From Syntrophaceae bacterium (GTDB taxonomy: Bacteria; Desulfobacterota; Syntrophia; Syntrophales; Smithellaceae), in NCBI GenBank assembly GCA_016927935.1, contig JAFGLS010000213.1, positions 1 through 42,829 on the forward strand: 42,829 nucleotides of DNA. The letters are read 5' to 3'. The notes beneath the pieces are model-generated. The model was not told where the DNA came from and ran no database searches. It was given only the letters and a program-made list of their open reading frames with translations. The position numbers were made by a program, and so were the translations under genes. The first letter of the stretch is position 1, and every line of letters starts with the position of its first letter. This document shows positions 17,633-26,289 of this stretch, piece after piece.

Positions 17633-18400
17633 TTACTTCATGATTTCTTTTAATTTGGCCACTATTCTGGCCATCGTATCGCCTGCCGGAGCGTTGATAA
17701 AGACATCGGCGACATCGTCCTGTCCTGTGTCCCCCATATTGATGATGACGATTTTCGCGCCGGACTGCCTGGCATAAATCGGCATCAAAGCGGCAGGATA
17801 AACGACCAATGAGGAACCGATGACAATGAACAAATCGCACTTCTCGGATTCATGTTGTGCCGCACTTAACGTATGTTGAGGCAGCATTTCACCGAAGAAA
17901 ACAACATCCGGCTTCAGAATGCCCCGGCACTTTTCACATGTCGGAAAATGCTCAGGCGGAGGATATTTTTTACTCATTGTTTCCACAGGATAACGCTCAT
18001 CACAATCGAGGCATACCAGCCATTGCATGTTTCCGTGCAGTTCATGAACTTTTTTAGGATTATTGCCCGCCCTCTGGTGCAGGTTGTCAATGTTCTGCGT
18101 GATTACCGAACTTAACTTGTTCATCTTTTCCAACTCGACTATCGCCAGATGAGCCTGATTGGGCTGAGCATTAAACATCAGCCCGCCGGCTACAAGATAG
18201 AACCAGACTTTCTTGCGCGTTTCTCCGGAGGCAAGGAACCTGTCGATGGTGAAATCATCGGGATCAACTTTCGTCCATAGTCCCTCCGGCCCCCTAAAAT
18301 CCGGGATTCCTGATTCCGTGCTGATACCGGCGCCGGTAAAAACCACCAGTCTTTTCGATGCTGCAATCATTTCCGCGACTTTATTTATTTTCTCTTCCAT
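17633..18400 (-). CDS. Sirtuin NAD-dependent protein deacylase
   Basis: The 255-residue Sir2-family enzyme has the NAD-binding GAGISTESGIPDFRG, QNIDNLHQRAG, the catalytic His in ELHGN, and a zinc module CLDC followed by CEKC. GSSLVVYPAA and NMGDTGQDDVAD are also typical. It would remove acetyl or other acyl groups from lysines using NAD. Its start lies within the last 20 bases of tyrA, so it is translationally linked to the aromatic amino acid operon, an unusual location. No regulatory site of its own is seen. Confidence 0.95.
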   Translation of the reverse strand: MEEKINKVAEMIAASKRLVVFTGAGISTESGIPDFRGPEGLWTKVDPDDFTIDRFLASGETRKKVWFYLVAGGLMFNAQPNQAHLAIVELEKMNKLSSVITQNIDNLHQRAGNNPKKVHELHGNMQWLVCLDCDERYPVETMSKKYPPPEHFPTCEKCRGILKPDVVFFGEMLPQHTLSAAQHESEKCDLFIVIGSSLVVYPAALMPIYARQSGAKIVIINMGDTGQDDVADVFINAPAGDTMARIVAKLKEIMK

Positions 18401-19169
18401 ATAATTTCTGTGCCGCCTTCGTTACAGTTCTTTTAAATTTCGCTTTATTGCCCGATTTGATTTTTCCGCGGATATCCTTGATAGTTTTCTCGTAGATATC
18501 CAGCATCCTATTTGCTTCCGGATTCTCTGTAATTAAATCAACATACAGTTCAGGGCCTTCCGTAAATAACTTTTTTATAATATCCAGCTTTGTCCTGAAA
18601 AACGGCGTGGAGTACTTGTCCATTTCATCAAGGGGAATATTCGTATCGGCGAGCACCATTCCCATGGAGATTGTATTAAAATGATTAAGCACCTGAACAA
18701 TCGCCATCATTTTATCGTGCTTATCGGGAGTTGATTCCCAGACATCCAGCTTATTTTTTTTAAGGAGCCCCCTTAACCAGCCCAGCCATTTTTCCCCGCG
18801 TGCCGGACACAAAATAACATTCTGGCCGGACAAATCCTTTAACTGAGGCCCGAAGAGAGGATGACAACCGATGACTTCCGCCTTTGAATGAGTCAGCATC
18901 AATTTCACCGGTTCTTTTTTAAGCGATGTCAAATCCATCAGCAGTGCGTCTTTGGTAAGCAGAGGGCCGACCTGCCTGATGATATCGGCGGTGACGGTAA
19001 TCGGCACAGCCACGACAATCACATCACAGAGCCGGGCTAAATCAATTATTCCCAATTCTGTTTTTCTGCCGCAAACATAAACCGTGCAACCTTCTTTTTT
19101 CAACAGACCGGCAAACCAACGTCCCATTCCATTGGTGCCGCCGATTATCCCGACTTTAATTTTTTTCAT
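18381..19169 (-). CDS. tyrA: Prephenate dehydrogenase (TyrA family)
   Basis: The 262-residue enzyme probably converts prephenate to 4-hydroxyphenylpyruvate with NAD(P), the tyrosine branch. It starts MKKIKVGIIGGTNGMGRWFA (Rossmann fold), then DVIVVAVPITVTADII, GCHPLFGPQ (family motif with the catalytic His) and the helical dimer domain with QVLNHFNTISMG. It has neither a chorismate mutase nor an ACT domain, so Tyr feedback would have to act elsewhere. The frame is open to 19232, but the ATG at 19169 overlaps the aroC stop as ATGA and precedes the fold directly. Confidence 0.9.
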   Translation of the reverse strand: MKKIKVGIIGGTNGMGRWFAGLLKKEGCTVYVCGRKTELGIIDLARLCDVIVVAVPITVTADIIRQVGPLLTKDALLMDLTSLKKEPVKLMLTHSKAEVIGCHPLFGPQLKDLSGQNVILCPARGEKWLGWLRGLLKKNKLDVWESTPDKHDKMMAIVQVLNHFNTISMGMVLADTNIPLDEMDKYSTPFFRTKLDIIKKLFTEGPELYVDLITENPEANRMLDIYEKTIKDIRGKIKSGNKAKFKRTVTKAAQKLYGRENK

Positions 19170-20242
19170 TCGCTTATCGCTTTCTGTCTGAGTAGATGAT
19201 CCGCAACAACAATGCTCACCATCGCTTCGCATACCGGCACTATCCTGGGCAGCACGCAGATATCGTGTCTTCCTTCTATCTCAATTATCCGCTCTCTGCC
19301 CCGGGAATCCATTGTTTGCTGTGGCATAGCTATTGACGGAATAGGTTTGCAATAAGCACGCAGAACTATTTGTTCGCCGTTAGTTATTCCCGCGAGTATT
19401 CCCCCCGCGTGATTTGTTTTAAACCCTCTTTCATCCATTTGATCATTAGCCTGAGAGCCCTTGAGATCCGCCATAGCAAAGCCATCGCCTATTTCCACCG
19501 CCTTTACCGTGCCGATACTCATCAGCGCTTTGGCCAAATCCGCATCCATCTTGTCGAAAACCGGTTCGCCCAAACCGGCAGGACAACCGCAGACGATAAT
19601 TTCCACCACGCCGCCCAGCGAATCACCTTTTTTACGGACAGCCGCAATCTTTTTTTCCATAGCTGCTGCCGCCTGCGCATCGGGACAAAAAAGAGAATTT
19701 TCCAGAACAGATTTTCTTAACTTTTTATTCGAAGGTATTCTGCGGCAATTAATCTTTATTGAACCGATCGCTTGTGTGTAGGCAATAACATCTATGCCTG
19801 ACTGGGCAATCAGCTTCGCGGCAATAGCTCCCGCGGCAACCCGTGCAGTCGTTTCCCTGCCGGAGGCGCGTCCTCCGCCCCGCCAGTCACGAACTCCGTA
19901 TTTCTGCTGATAGGTAAAATCCCCCTGACCCGGTCGGAAGACATCTTTCAGTTCATTATAGGAGGAAGATTTCGCGTCAACATTCCTTACAATCAGGGAA
20001 ATTGGAGTTCCGGCGGTTTTTCCTTCGAAAACACCGGAAAGAATTTCTACCCTATCACTTTCTTTTCTTTTAGTTGAAGAGACAGACTTTGACGGTTTTC
20101 TTCTGTCCAGCGCCTGCTGAATATCATCTTCCTTCAATTCCATTCCTGGAGGGCATCCGTCAACAATAGCACCCAGAGCCATGCCATGCGATTCTCCCCA
20201 AGTGGTTACTCGAAAAACGCTGCCTATTGTATTTCCGGCCAT
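19166..20242 (-). CDS. aroC: Chorismate synthase
   Basis: The 358-residue enzyme makes chorismate from 5-enolpyruvylshikimate-3-phosphate with reduced FMN. Signatures are MAGNTIGSVFRVTTWGESHG, RPGQGDFTYQQKYGVRDWRG and GGRASGRETTARVAAGAIA, with GGILAGITNGEQI in the second half. A GTG two codons earlier is too close to AGGAG; the ATG at 20242, five bases past it, is the likely start. A roughly 250-base gap with a repeat and a weak terminator separates it from aroK, the largest break in the cluster. It ends by an ATGA overlap with tyrA. Confidence 0.97.
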   Translation of the reverse strand: MAGNTIGSVFRVTTWGESHGMALGAIVDGCPPGMELKEDDIQQALDRRKPSKSVSSTKRKESDRVEILSGVFEGKTAGTPISLIVRNVDAKSSSYNELKDVFRPGQGDFTYQQKYGVRDWRGGGRASGRETTARVAAGAIAAKLIAQSGIDVIAYTQAIGSIKINCRRIPSNKKLRKSVLENSLFCPDAQAAAAMEKKIAAVRKKGDSLGGVVEIIVCGCPAGLGEPVFDKMDADLAKALMSIGTVKAVEIGDGFAMADLKGSQANDQMDERGFKTNHAGGILAGITNGEQIVLRAYCKPIPSIAMPQQTMDSRGRERIIEIEGRHDICVLPRIVPVCEAMVSIVVADHLLRQKAISE

Positions 20243-20271
20243 AATCACTCCTGTGTATTTCTTTCAAGTTA

Positions 20272-20350
20272 TCATTCCGGGCAAGCGAAGCGCGACCCGG
20301 AATCCAGAAATTTTAATAACTTCTGGATGCCGGCCTCCGCCGGCATGACC
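20272..20350. repeat. Nested inverted-repeat element between aroK and aroC
   Basis: Three stems lie in a row: attccggg with cccggaat, ccagaa with ttctgg, and tgccggc with gccggca. This resembles the common dispersed repeat seen as cattccgggc...cccggaatccag in many bacteria. It lies just upstream of the aroC ribosome binding site. Further down, 20370-20390 (cattgcgacacattctc) resembles attacgacacatcctc near 26250. Confidence 0.6.
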
Positions 20351-20471
20351 TTATTAATTGCACTTTTTTCATTGCGACACATTCTCATAGGCCTGTGCCG
20401 AGAAATAAACAAAAATAATTGGTTCCCGCTCCCCGACTAATGCACGCGAGGACAAGCTTCGCGGAAATGAC

Positions 20472-20495
20472 AAAAGGAAGGAATTACTTCCTTTT
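20472..20495 (-). terminator. Weak terminator-like stem at the aroK stop codon
   Basis: On the minus strand AAAAGGAAG-TAATTC-CTTCCTTTT is a perfect 9-bp stem overlapping the aroK stop. It is AT-rich and the T run is short, so partial read-through into aroC is likely. Confidence 0.45.
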
Positions 20496-21045
20496 AATCT
20501 TCATTTGTTGTCATCTTAGCCAAATTTTCCGATTTTCGCAAATACTGATAAATTTCTTCAGCAACTTGTTTGGTATTCTTCTTTAATGTATCAACAATGT
20601 AATCAGCGTATTTTTCATACAAAGGAAGTCTCTCCTTCATAATGTTCATCGTTTCCTGCACGATATTCCCTGAGGTAAACTGGGGACGCGTAGCATCCTT
20701 CTGGGCATCTTTTTTCAGCCTGTCAATAATATCCTGCTGGGGAGCATTGAGCCAGATAATGACACCCGCCTGCTTTAACAAATCCATGTTCTCTTTAAAT
20801 AAGATAATTCCGCCGCCAGTGGCGATAACGCAGTCTTTTTTTTGCGCCAGAGACTTAACTGTTTCCTTTTCCTTCTCACGGAAAAAATCCCATCCATGGG
20901 CTGCCACAATTTCCTTAATCGGCATGCCAGCATTTTCTTCCACCATCGAGTCAGTATCAAAAAAACCGATTTTCAGTCTGGCGGCGAGAATTCTGCCCAC
21001 TGTGGATTTTCCCGTTGCCCTGTAGCCAATCAAGACGACCTTCAT
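20494..21045 (-). CDS. aroK: Shikimate kinase
   Basis: The 183-residue kinase phosphorylates shikimate with ATP. It shows Walker A in VVLIGYRATGKSTVG, the shikimate-binding DTDSMVEENAGMPIKEI, GWDFFREKE, and GGGIIL. The lid region carries DATRPQF. The frame is open to 21093, but the ATG at 21045 overlaps the aroA stop as ATGA and directly precedes the P-loop strand, so it is preferred. The C-terminal tail (SENLAKMTTNED) extends slightly beyond the usual end. Confidence 0.95.
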   Translation of the reverse strand: MKVVLIGYRATGKSTVGRILAARLKIGFFDTDSMVEENAGMPIKEIVAAHGWDFFREKEKETVKSLAQKKDCVIATGGGIILFKENMDLLKQAGVIIWLNAPQQDIIDRLKKDAQKDATRPQFTSGNIVQETMNIMKERLPLYEKYADYIVDTLKKNTKQVAEEIYQYLRKSENLAKMTTNED

Positions 21046-22298
21046 AGCTTTTTCAATTCCTCCCAAAACGAAGGGAATGATTTGTCCACACACTTCTTAT
21101 CGCTGATTTCGATGCCGCCAGTCAGCAGACCGGCAATCGCAAAGCTCATGGCCACCCGATGGTCATTATAGGTTTCTATTTTTGCCGGCCGCATCTTTCC
21201 CCCCTGAATTACAATGCCCTCCGGCAGCTCTCTGGCTTCAATGCCGGCGCGGTTCAGTTCCTTGACAATGGCTGCCAAGCGATTGCTTTCCTTTATCCTT
21301 AAATGAGCCACGTTTTCTATGGTTGTTTGTCCTTTGCGGAAAGCGGACAATACTGCCAGAGTGGGAACCATATCCGGCATTTCGTTCAAATCAAATTTAA
21401 GATTCCCTTCCTTTAAATCACTTCCCGTAACCTGTACCCAATTTTTCCCGGATCTCACCTTGCAGCCCAATTCTTCCAGAGTATCCAGCAGACGAATGTC
21501 GCCTTGTTTGCTTTGCCGGCTGATTCCCTCGACTCTGATTGTCTTTTTTAAAATAGCCGCAGCCAGAAAAAAATACGACGCGCTGGATGCGTCTCCTTCA
21601 ATAAAATACTTACGCCCGTGATAAATTTCTCCGGCGCTCACATGATATTTGTATTTTCCGGTCCGATTAACATCAGCGCCAAAGTCACGCATTACATTGA
21701 TTGTCAAATCAATATAAGGAGTGGAGACAACGTCTCCTTTTAAAGTCAAATCCATGCCCTTTTTTGTATAGGGCGCGCATAAAAGCAGAGCCGACACATA
21801 TTGCGAGCTTTCAATATCCCGCAAAGTTACTTTTCCTCCGGCAAGTCCATTGGCGTTTATTTTGACGGGAGGGCAATTATTACGGCAGGAAATATTTACC
21901 CCCATATCTTTCAGCGCATCGGCCAGAGCTCCTACCGGTCTTTCACAAAGACGCTTCTCGCCGATAAGAACATATTTGCCCTTTCCCAAACAAACCAACG
22001 CAGTCAGAAATCGCAGGGCGGTGCCGTTATTTCCCAGAAATAATTCTTTATTGTTATTTGATATTTTACCTGCCGTGCCGGAAACAGAAAAACCGTCCTG
22101 CAGGGGAACAATCTTCGCGCCCAGCGCCTTTAAACCGGTAATTAAATGTTTTGTGTCCTGAGAAATGAGAACATTGCTGATGACAGACTCACCTTGCGCC
22201 AAAGCGGCCGCGATGAGTGCCCGCTGACTTAAGCTTTTCGAGCCGGGAACACAGACTGTAGCGTATAACTTGCTAAAATGGGCATCGTCATTATTCAC
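21042..22298 (-). CDS. aroA: EPSP synthase (3-phosphoshikimate 1-carboxyvinyltransferase)
   Basis: The 418-residue enzyme adds enolpyruvate from PEP to shikimate-3-phosphate. Motifs are VCVPGSKSLSQRALIAAALA, LFLGNNGTALRFLTAL, ESSQYVSALLLCAP, GDASSASYFFLAAAI and ETYNDHRVAMSFAIAG. The initiator is GTG at 22298, overlapping the end of aroDE by 8 bases; no in-frame ATG is nearby. The second signature here is LGNNGT where many enzymes have LGNAGT. The Ala to Asn change could matter for PEP-site or inhibitor binding but would need testing. Confidence 0.96.
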   Translation of the reverse strand: MNNDDAHFSKLYATVCVPGSKSLSQRALIAAALAQGESVISNVLISQDTKHLITGLKALGAKIVPLQDGFSVSGTAGKISNNNKELFLGNNGTALRFLTALVCLGKGKYVLIGEKRLCERPVGALADALKDMGVNISCRNNCPPVKINANGLAGGKVTLRDIESSQYVSALLLCAPYTKKGMDLTLKGDVVSTPYIDLTINVMRDFGADVNRTGKYKYHVSAGEIYHGRKYFIEGDASSASYFFLAAAILKKTIRVEGISRQSKQGDIRLLDTLEELGCKVRSGKNWVQVTGSDLKEGNLKFDLNEMPDMVPTLAVLSAFRKGQTTIENVAHLRIKESNRLAAIVKELNRAGIEARELPEGIVIQGGKMRPAKIETYNDHRVAMSFAIAGLLTGGIEISDKKCVDKSFPSFWEELKKL

Positions 22299-23862
22299 TT
22301 TTAGTCAATTTCTCCAATATCACTTTTTTCATCAGCGCACGGGGCGGTTCCTTGCCCGTCCACAGCACTAACTGCTGGGCTCCTTGATTTACAAACATAT
22401 CAACGCCGGATAAAATTTTACACCCCTGTTTTTCGGCATCGGCGAGCAATTTTGTTTTCAGTGGATTGTAGATGACATCCATAACACATTTATAACCAGC
22501 CAACGCTTCCGCTTTCATCGGCGATTTGTTCTTCTGGGGATACATACCCACAGGCGTAGCATTAATCAGGCAATCAGCCTTAATTTTGCCCGCTTCGAAA
22601 AGAGGATAATAAGCACAATTCAATTCCGCGGCCAGAATTTTTCCCTCGTGTGGTATGAGGTTAACGATAACGGGAAATCCACCCTCTTTTACTATTCCGT
22701 AAGCCGCCGCACGGGCCGCACCGCCCGCGCCAATAATCGCAAAGGTTTTATTTTTGATGGTTATCGCTTTTTTAAGCGTGAGGATTAATCCAAGCCAATC
22801 CGTATTGTAACCCTTCAAACGACCGTTGCTATTGACAATCGTATTGACCGCTCCTATGGCCAACGCGTCCTCATCAATATCATCCATAAATTCCATAACG
22901 GCAACTTTAAAAGGGATGGTAACGCTGGCGCCGCGTATGTTCATTCCTTTTATTCCCTCTATTGCGCAACCGATATTATGAACACAACAGGCGCTGTATT
23001 GTTCTTCAATCCCCATTTTCTTCAAGGCCGCGTTGTGCATCAAAGGTGAAAGGCTATGGCCCACCGGATTGCCCAGCAAAACAAAATTTTTTGGCGGTGA
23101 TTCCTGCAAAGACAAAACCGGAGGCGCAGGCGAACGACGCCTGCCGCTGAACAACTCCTGAAATTGCTTCATCTGATGAACTGCAAACTGTCCCGGGGCA
23201 GACTGCCCTCCCCTCCCCAGTGTGGCAAAACTCAGGAAGCTGCCCATCAAAGGCGCGACAGCACGGTTGATGCCGCCCTTGCTTCCCATGCACAGCGAAA
23301 TTATTTTTTGCGATTTCTCCCGGGCGTAGGAAATCAGATTTAAAGTTACCAGATTATCTTCCACAGACCTCGCCGTCGTGACTATTTTCACTACAGCCGG
23401 CTTGAACTTCACGCATTGCTGAAATATTTCTTTTAATTTGGTCAGCGACGGAGTCTCTTCAAGATTGTGATGGGAAACGATTATCTTTGCTTTTCCGCCT
23501 TTTTTTGCACACAGAGATTTAAGCTCATTGATTACCTTGCTTCCTTCGGCAAGCTCGATATCAATAAAATCAGCCCCCAGTTCGATAGCATCTTTGAGCA
23601 GTGCCATTTTCCTTTCTCTATTTCCAACGGTTCTCCTGACGCGTCTCGCCGCTTTGGTTTTAGCCGCTTCTTCTTTTCTCCGGCAGGTAACAATTATTTT
23701 AACTGAGGCGGAATTGCCGCGAACCGTTGAAATCAATTCGGCAAGTTTCCCTCCCCCGATTAAATCCATTCTTAATTCGATAAAATCGGCGATCGGACAG
23801 CTTCTTTTAATGGCCGTCAACGCTTCTTCATTTGTGGCGGACGTAATGGGAATACAAATCAT
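22291..23862 (-). CDS. aroDE: Fused 3-dehydroquinate dehydratase (type I) and shikimate dehydrogenase
   Basis: The 523-residue bifunctional enzyme catalyses two consecutive steps. Residues about 1-225 are a type I dehydroquinase: MICIPI at the start, DFIELRMDLI, the catalytic His in IIVSHHNLEETPS and the Schiff-base Lys in VVKIVTTARSVED. Residues about 255-523 are shikimate dehydrogenase: LLGNPVGHSLSPLMHNAALK, the NADP motif IIGAGGAARAAAYG, VNTIVNSNGRLKGYNTDWLG and GVDMFVNQGAQQ. The linker (about 225-252, PPVLSLQESPPKN) is short. Such fusions are known in plants, Chlamydia and some other bacteria. It overlaps pheA by ATGA. Confidence 0.96.
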   Translation of the reverse strand: MICIPITSATNEEALTAIKRSCPIADFIELRMDLIGGGKLAELISTVRGNSASVKIIVTCRRKEEAAKTKAARRVRRTVGNRERKMALLKDAIELGADFIDIELAEGSKVINELKSLCAKKGGKAKIIVSHHNLEETPSLTKLKEIFQQCVKFKPAVVKIVTTARSVEDNLVTLNLISYAREKSQKIISLCMGSKGGINRAVAPLMGSFLSFATLGRGGQSAPGQFAVHQMKQFQELFSGRRRSPAPPVLSLQESPPKNFVLLGNPVGHSLSPLMHNAALKKMGIEEQYSACCVHNIGCAIEGIKGMNIRGASVTIPFKVAVMEFMDDIDEDALAIGAVNTIVNSNGRLKGYNTDWLGLILTLKKAITIKNKTFAIIGAGGAARAAAYGIVKEGGFPVIVNLIPHEGKILAAELNCAYYPLFEAGKIKADCLINATPVGMYPQKNKSPMKAEALAGYKCVMDVIYNPLKTKLLADAEKQGCKILSGVDMFVNQGAQQLVLWTGKEPPRALMKKVILEKLTKSE

Positions 23863-24941
23863 AACGCACCTTCGCTTCTCGGATACGAACCGAGTATCTT
23901 CAAGAAAGTGGTTTTCTTTTTCAATTCCTGCAAGCAGCTTTTTACACGTTTATCATTTATATGATCGGTCATATCCACAAAAAAGCTGTATTCCCATAAT
24001 TTATCCTTTACGGGATGCGATTCTATTTTCGTAAGATTAATTTTCCGTTTGGCGAAAGACGACAGCGCGCTGTGCAGAGAGCCGGGAGAATGGGAAGTTG
24101 CAAAAATCAGCGAAGTCTTGTCATCACCTGTAACATTGCTTTCTCCCCTGCCAATAACCAGAAAACGTGTCACGTTGGAAGAATTATCCTCAATGCCTTC
24201 AGCCAGCAGATTCATTCCGTAAATTTCGCCGGCCAGCGAACTGCCTATCGCGGCTTCGTCTTTCTTTCCCCTCACCATTTGCACCGCGGCGGCAGTGCTT
24301 TCCACTTCCGTCAGGACGCAGCCGGGGAAATTAGTTCTGAGCCATACCTGACACTGGGACAGAGCCTGCGGATGAGAATAAATTCTCTTGATATCCTTCA
24401 TTCTTGGAGCCGAGGAAATGAGACACTGACTTATCCGCAGATAAATCTCCGCTCTGATTTTCAGCGGTGTTATAATGAGCCTGTCCAGTGTGACATTCAC
24501 CGATCCTTCCATAGAATTTTCCACTGGCACAAGCCCCCAGTCTACTGAAGCCTTTTCCACCTCATCAAAAACACGGGATATTCCGGTCTGGGGAAAGAAC
24601 CGGCTGAACTCGCCGAAATGCAGACGCGCCGCCAGATGGGAAAATGAAGCTTCCGGCCCCAGAAAAGCGATGGTCATAGGTTTCTGCAATTCTCGCGACG
24701 CGGATATAATTTCCCGGAAAATCGTTGTCAGGGCTTTCTGCGACAAAGGTCCGGAATTAAGCTCCCGTAGATAATTATGAACCTTCGCTTCCTGGGCGGG
24801 ATCATACACCTGTATCCCACCTTCACCCTTGACCCTCCCTATCTTCACGGATATTTGCGCCCTTTCATTCAGGAGCCGGACAATTTCCTTATCCTTGTCC
24901 TTCATCTCTTCCCTTAATGTTTCCAACTTTCGCGGTTTCAT
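23859..24941 (-). CDS. pheA: P-protein: chorismate mutase/prephenate dehydratase
   Basis: The 360-residue enzyme makes phenylpyruvate from chorismate. Residues about 1-85 are an AroQ chorismate mutase (LREEMKDKDKEIVRLLNERA, then ISVKIGRVKG). Residues about 90-270 are prephenate dehydratase (IAFLGPEASFSHLAARLHFG, VPVENSMEGSVNVTLD and NVTRFLVIG). Residues about 280-360 are an ACT domain (SHSPGSLHSALSSFAKRKIN, then ESHPVKDKLWEYSFFVD). The ESHP corresponds to the Phe-binding ESRP motif, so Phe feedback inhibition is likely. It overlaps aroB and aroDE by ATGA on both sides. Confidence 0.97.
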   Translation of the reverse strand: MKPRKLETLREEMKDKDKEIVRLLNERAQISVKIGRVKGEGGIQVYDPAQEAKVHNYLRELNSGPLSQKALTTIFREIISASRELQKPMTIAFLGPEASFSHLAARLHFGEFSRFFPQTGISRVFDEVEKASVDWGLVPVENSMEGSVNVTLDRLIITPLKIRAEIYLRISQCLISSAPRMKDIKRIYSHPQALSQCQVWLRTNFPGCVLTEVESTAAAVQMVRGKKDEAAIGSSLAGEIYGMNLLAEGIEDNSSNVTRFLVIGRGESNVTGDDKTSLIFATSHSPGSLHSALSSFAKRKINLTKIESHPVKDKLWEYSFFVDMTDHINDKRVKSCLQELKKKTTFLKILGSYPRSEGAL

Positions 24942-26032
24942 TTTTTCATCTCCTCAATCACTGCGGCAATCAGTTTGTGTTCAATATTGCCCATAATAAA
25001 AGGCATTCCTATTTTTTTCAACAAAACAAAATTTATGATATCGCCTTTTTTCTTTTTATCCTTTCTTAATTGAGCGATAATATTTTCAGCATTCAGAGAC
25101 TGCGGAATCTTCACGGGAAGTCCCGCCTTGCTGATAAGCGATTCAATACGCTCTGTTTCCCTGTTTTTCAAATAGCCCATCTTCTGGGAAATAAGCGCCG
25201 CCGCCGTCATTCCCATCGCCACGCCTTCGCCGTGCGTTATTGTAAACTTTGAAATTGCTTCCAGCGCGTGCCCCAGCGTGTGACCGAAATTAAGAATACG
25301 CCTTAATCCCTGCTCCTTTTCATCAATCTCCACAACCGATTTTTTAATACGGCAGCAATTCTCCACAATATTCAGCATAAGCTTTGCGTCCTTTGATTTT
25401 AATGCTGCAATATTGTCTTCCAAAATGCGAAACATTTTCTCATCATCAATAATTCCGTATTTGATAATTTCCGCCAGACCATTATTAAATTCTTTTTCCG
25501 GTAGAGTTTCCAGAAAACTCAAATCAACATACACCGCGCACGGTTGATAAAAAGTCCCCAGCAGATTTTTTCCGAAATAAAAATCAACGCCTGTTTTACC
25601 TCCAATACTGCTGTCCACCTGAGCGACCAGCGTAGTTGGAATCTGGACATAAGGGACAGAACGCATAAAGACGGAAGCAACAAAACCAGCAACATCGCCG
25701 ACGACGCCGCCGCCCAAAGCAATAAGACAGGTTCCCCTGTCGGCTCCCGATTCCATTAATTTACCGGCTATATTCAGCACGGTCTTAATATTTTTCGAAG
25801 ACTCGCCAGCGGAAAAATCAATAAGAGACGCGTTTAATCCGATATCTTGCAAAGCGGTAGCAAATTTTTTACCATATAGGTCGCCGACGCAATCATCGGT
25901 AATCACCACGTAGTGTCCGGCTTTATGATCCTTGGCGATAAGCAACACTATCCGGTCAAATATATTCTTACCGATGCGGATTTCATAGGACGATGAATAT
26001 TTTTTATTCAGATTAACTTTTATTGTTCGCAT
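24938..26032 (-). CDS. aroB: 3-dehydroquinate synthase
   Basis: The 364-residue NAD- and metal-dependent enzyme cyclises DAHP to 3-dehydroquinate. Motifs are ALGGGVVGDVAGFVASVFMR, VPYVQIPTTLVAQVDSSIGG, KTGVDFYFGKNLLGTFYQP and RILNFGHTLGHALE with the metal-binding His residues, plus THGEGVAMGM. A TTG at 26050 would add six residues; the ATG at 26032 preceded by AAAGGAA is preferred. The gap to the DAHP synthase gene (about 257 bases) holds dispersed repeats, but no terminator was found. Confidence 0.97.
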   Translation of the reverse strand: MRTIKVNLNKKYSSSYEIRIGKNIFDRIVLLIAKDHKAGHYVVITDDCVGDLYGKKFATALQDIGLNASLIDFSAGESSKNIKTVLNIAGKLMESGADRGTCLIALGGGVVGDVAGFVASVFMRSVPYVQIPTTLVAQVDSSIGGKTGVDFYFGKNLLGTFYQPCAVYVDLSFLETLPEKEFNNGLAEIIKYGIIDDEKMFRILEDNIAALKSKDAKLMLNIVENCCRIKKSVVEIDEKEQGLRRILNFGHTLGHALEAISKFTITHGEGVAMGMTAAALISQKMGYLKNRETERIESLISKAGLPVKIPQSLNAENIIAQLRKDKKKKGDIINFVLLKKIGMPFIMGNIEHKLIAAVIEEMKK

Positions 26033-26136
26033 CTTCCCGGTTCCTTTCAACTAATTCTCTAATGCCTCATTGCCACAGTTTTAATTTATCATTCTAGATT
26101 CCCGCCTTCAAGACTATGTCGCAATTTCTTTTCCTG

Positions 26137-26280
26137 TCATTTCGACTGTAAGGAGAAATCTTAAAGATTCCTCACCCGATGTATCGGGATTTACCCTAAA
26201 TAACCTAAAGGTCACTGTAGGAGCACTATGCGGAATGACATTTTTTGTTATTACGACACATCCTCTTCACGGGAATAACA
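26137..26280. repeat. Repeat-bearing gap between the DAHP synthase gene and aroB
   Basis: It contains tcatttcgac...aggagaaatctt (compare 15585), the inverted repeat aatctt-a-aagatt, cccgat/atcggg and attacgacacatcctc (compare 20370). The stem cacatcct/aggatgtg at its end follows the DAHP synthase stop but has no T run. No ORF is seen. Confidence 0.45.
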
Positions 26281-26289
26281 GGATGTGGT

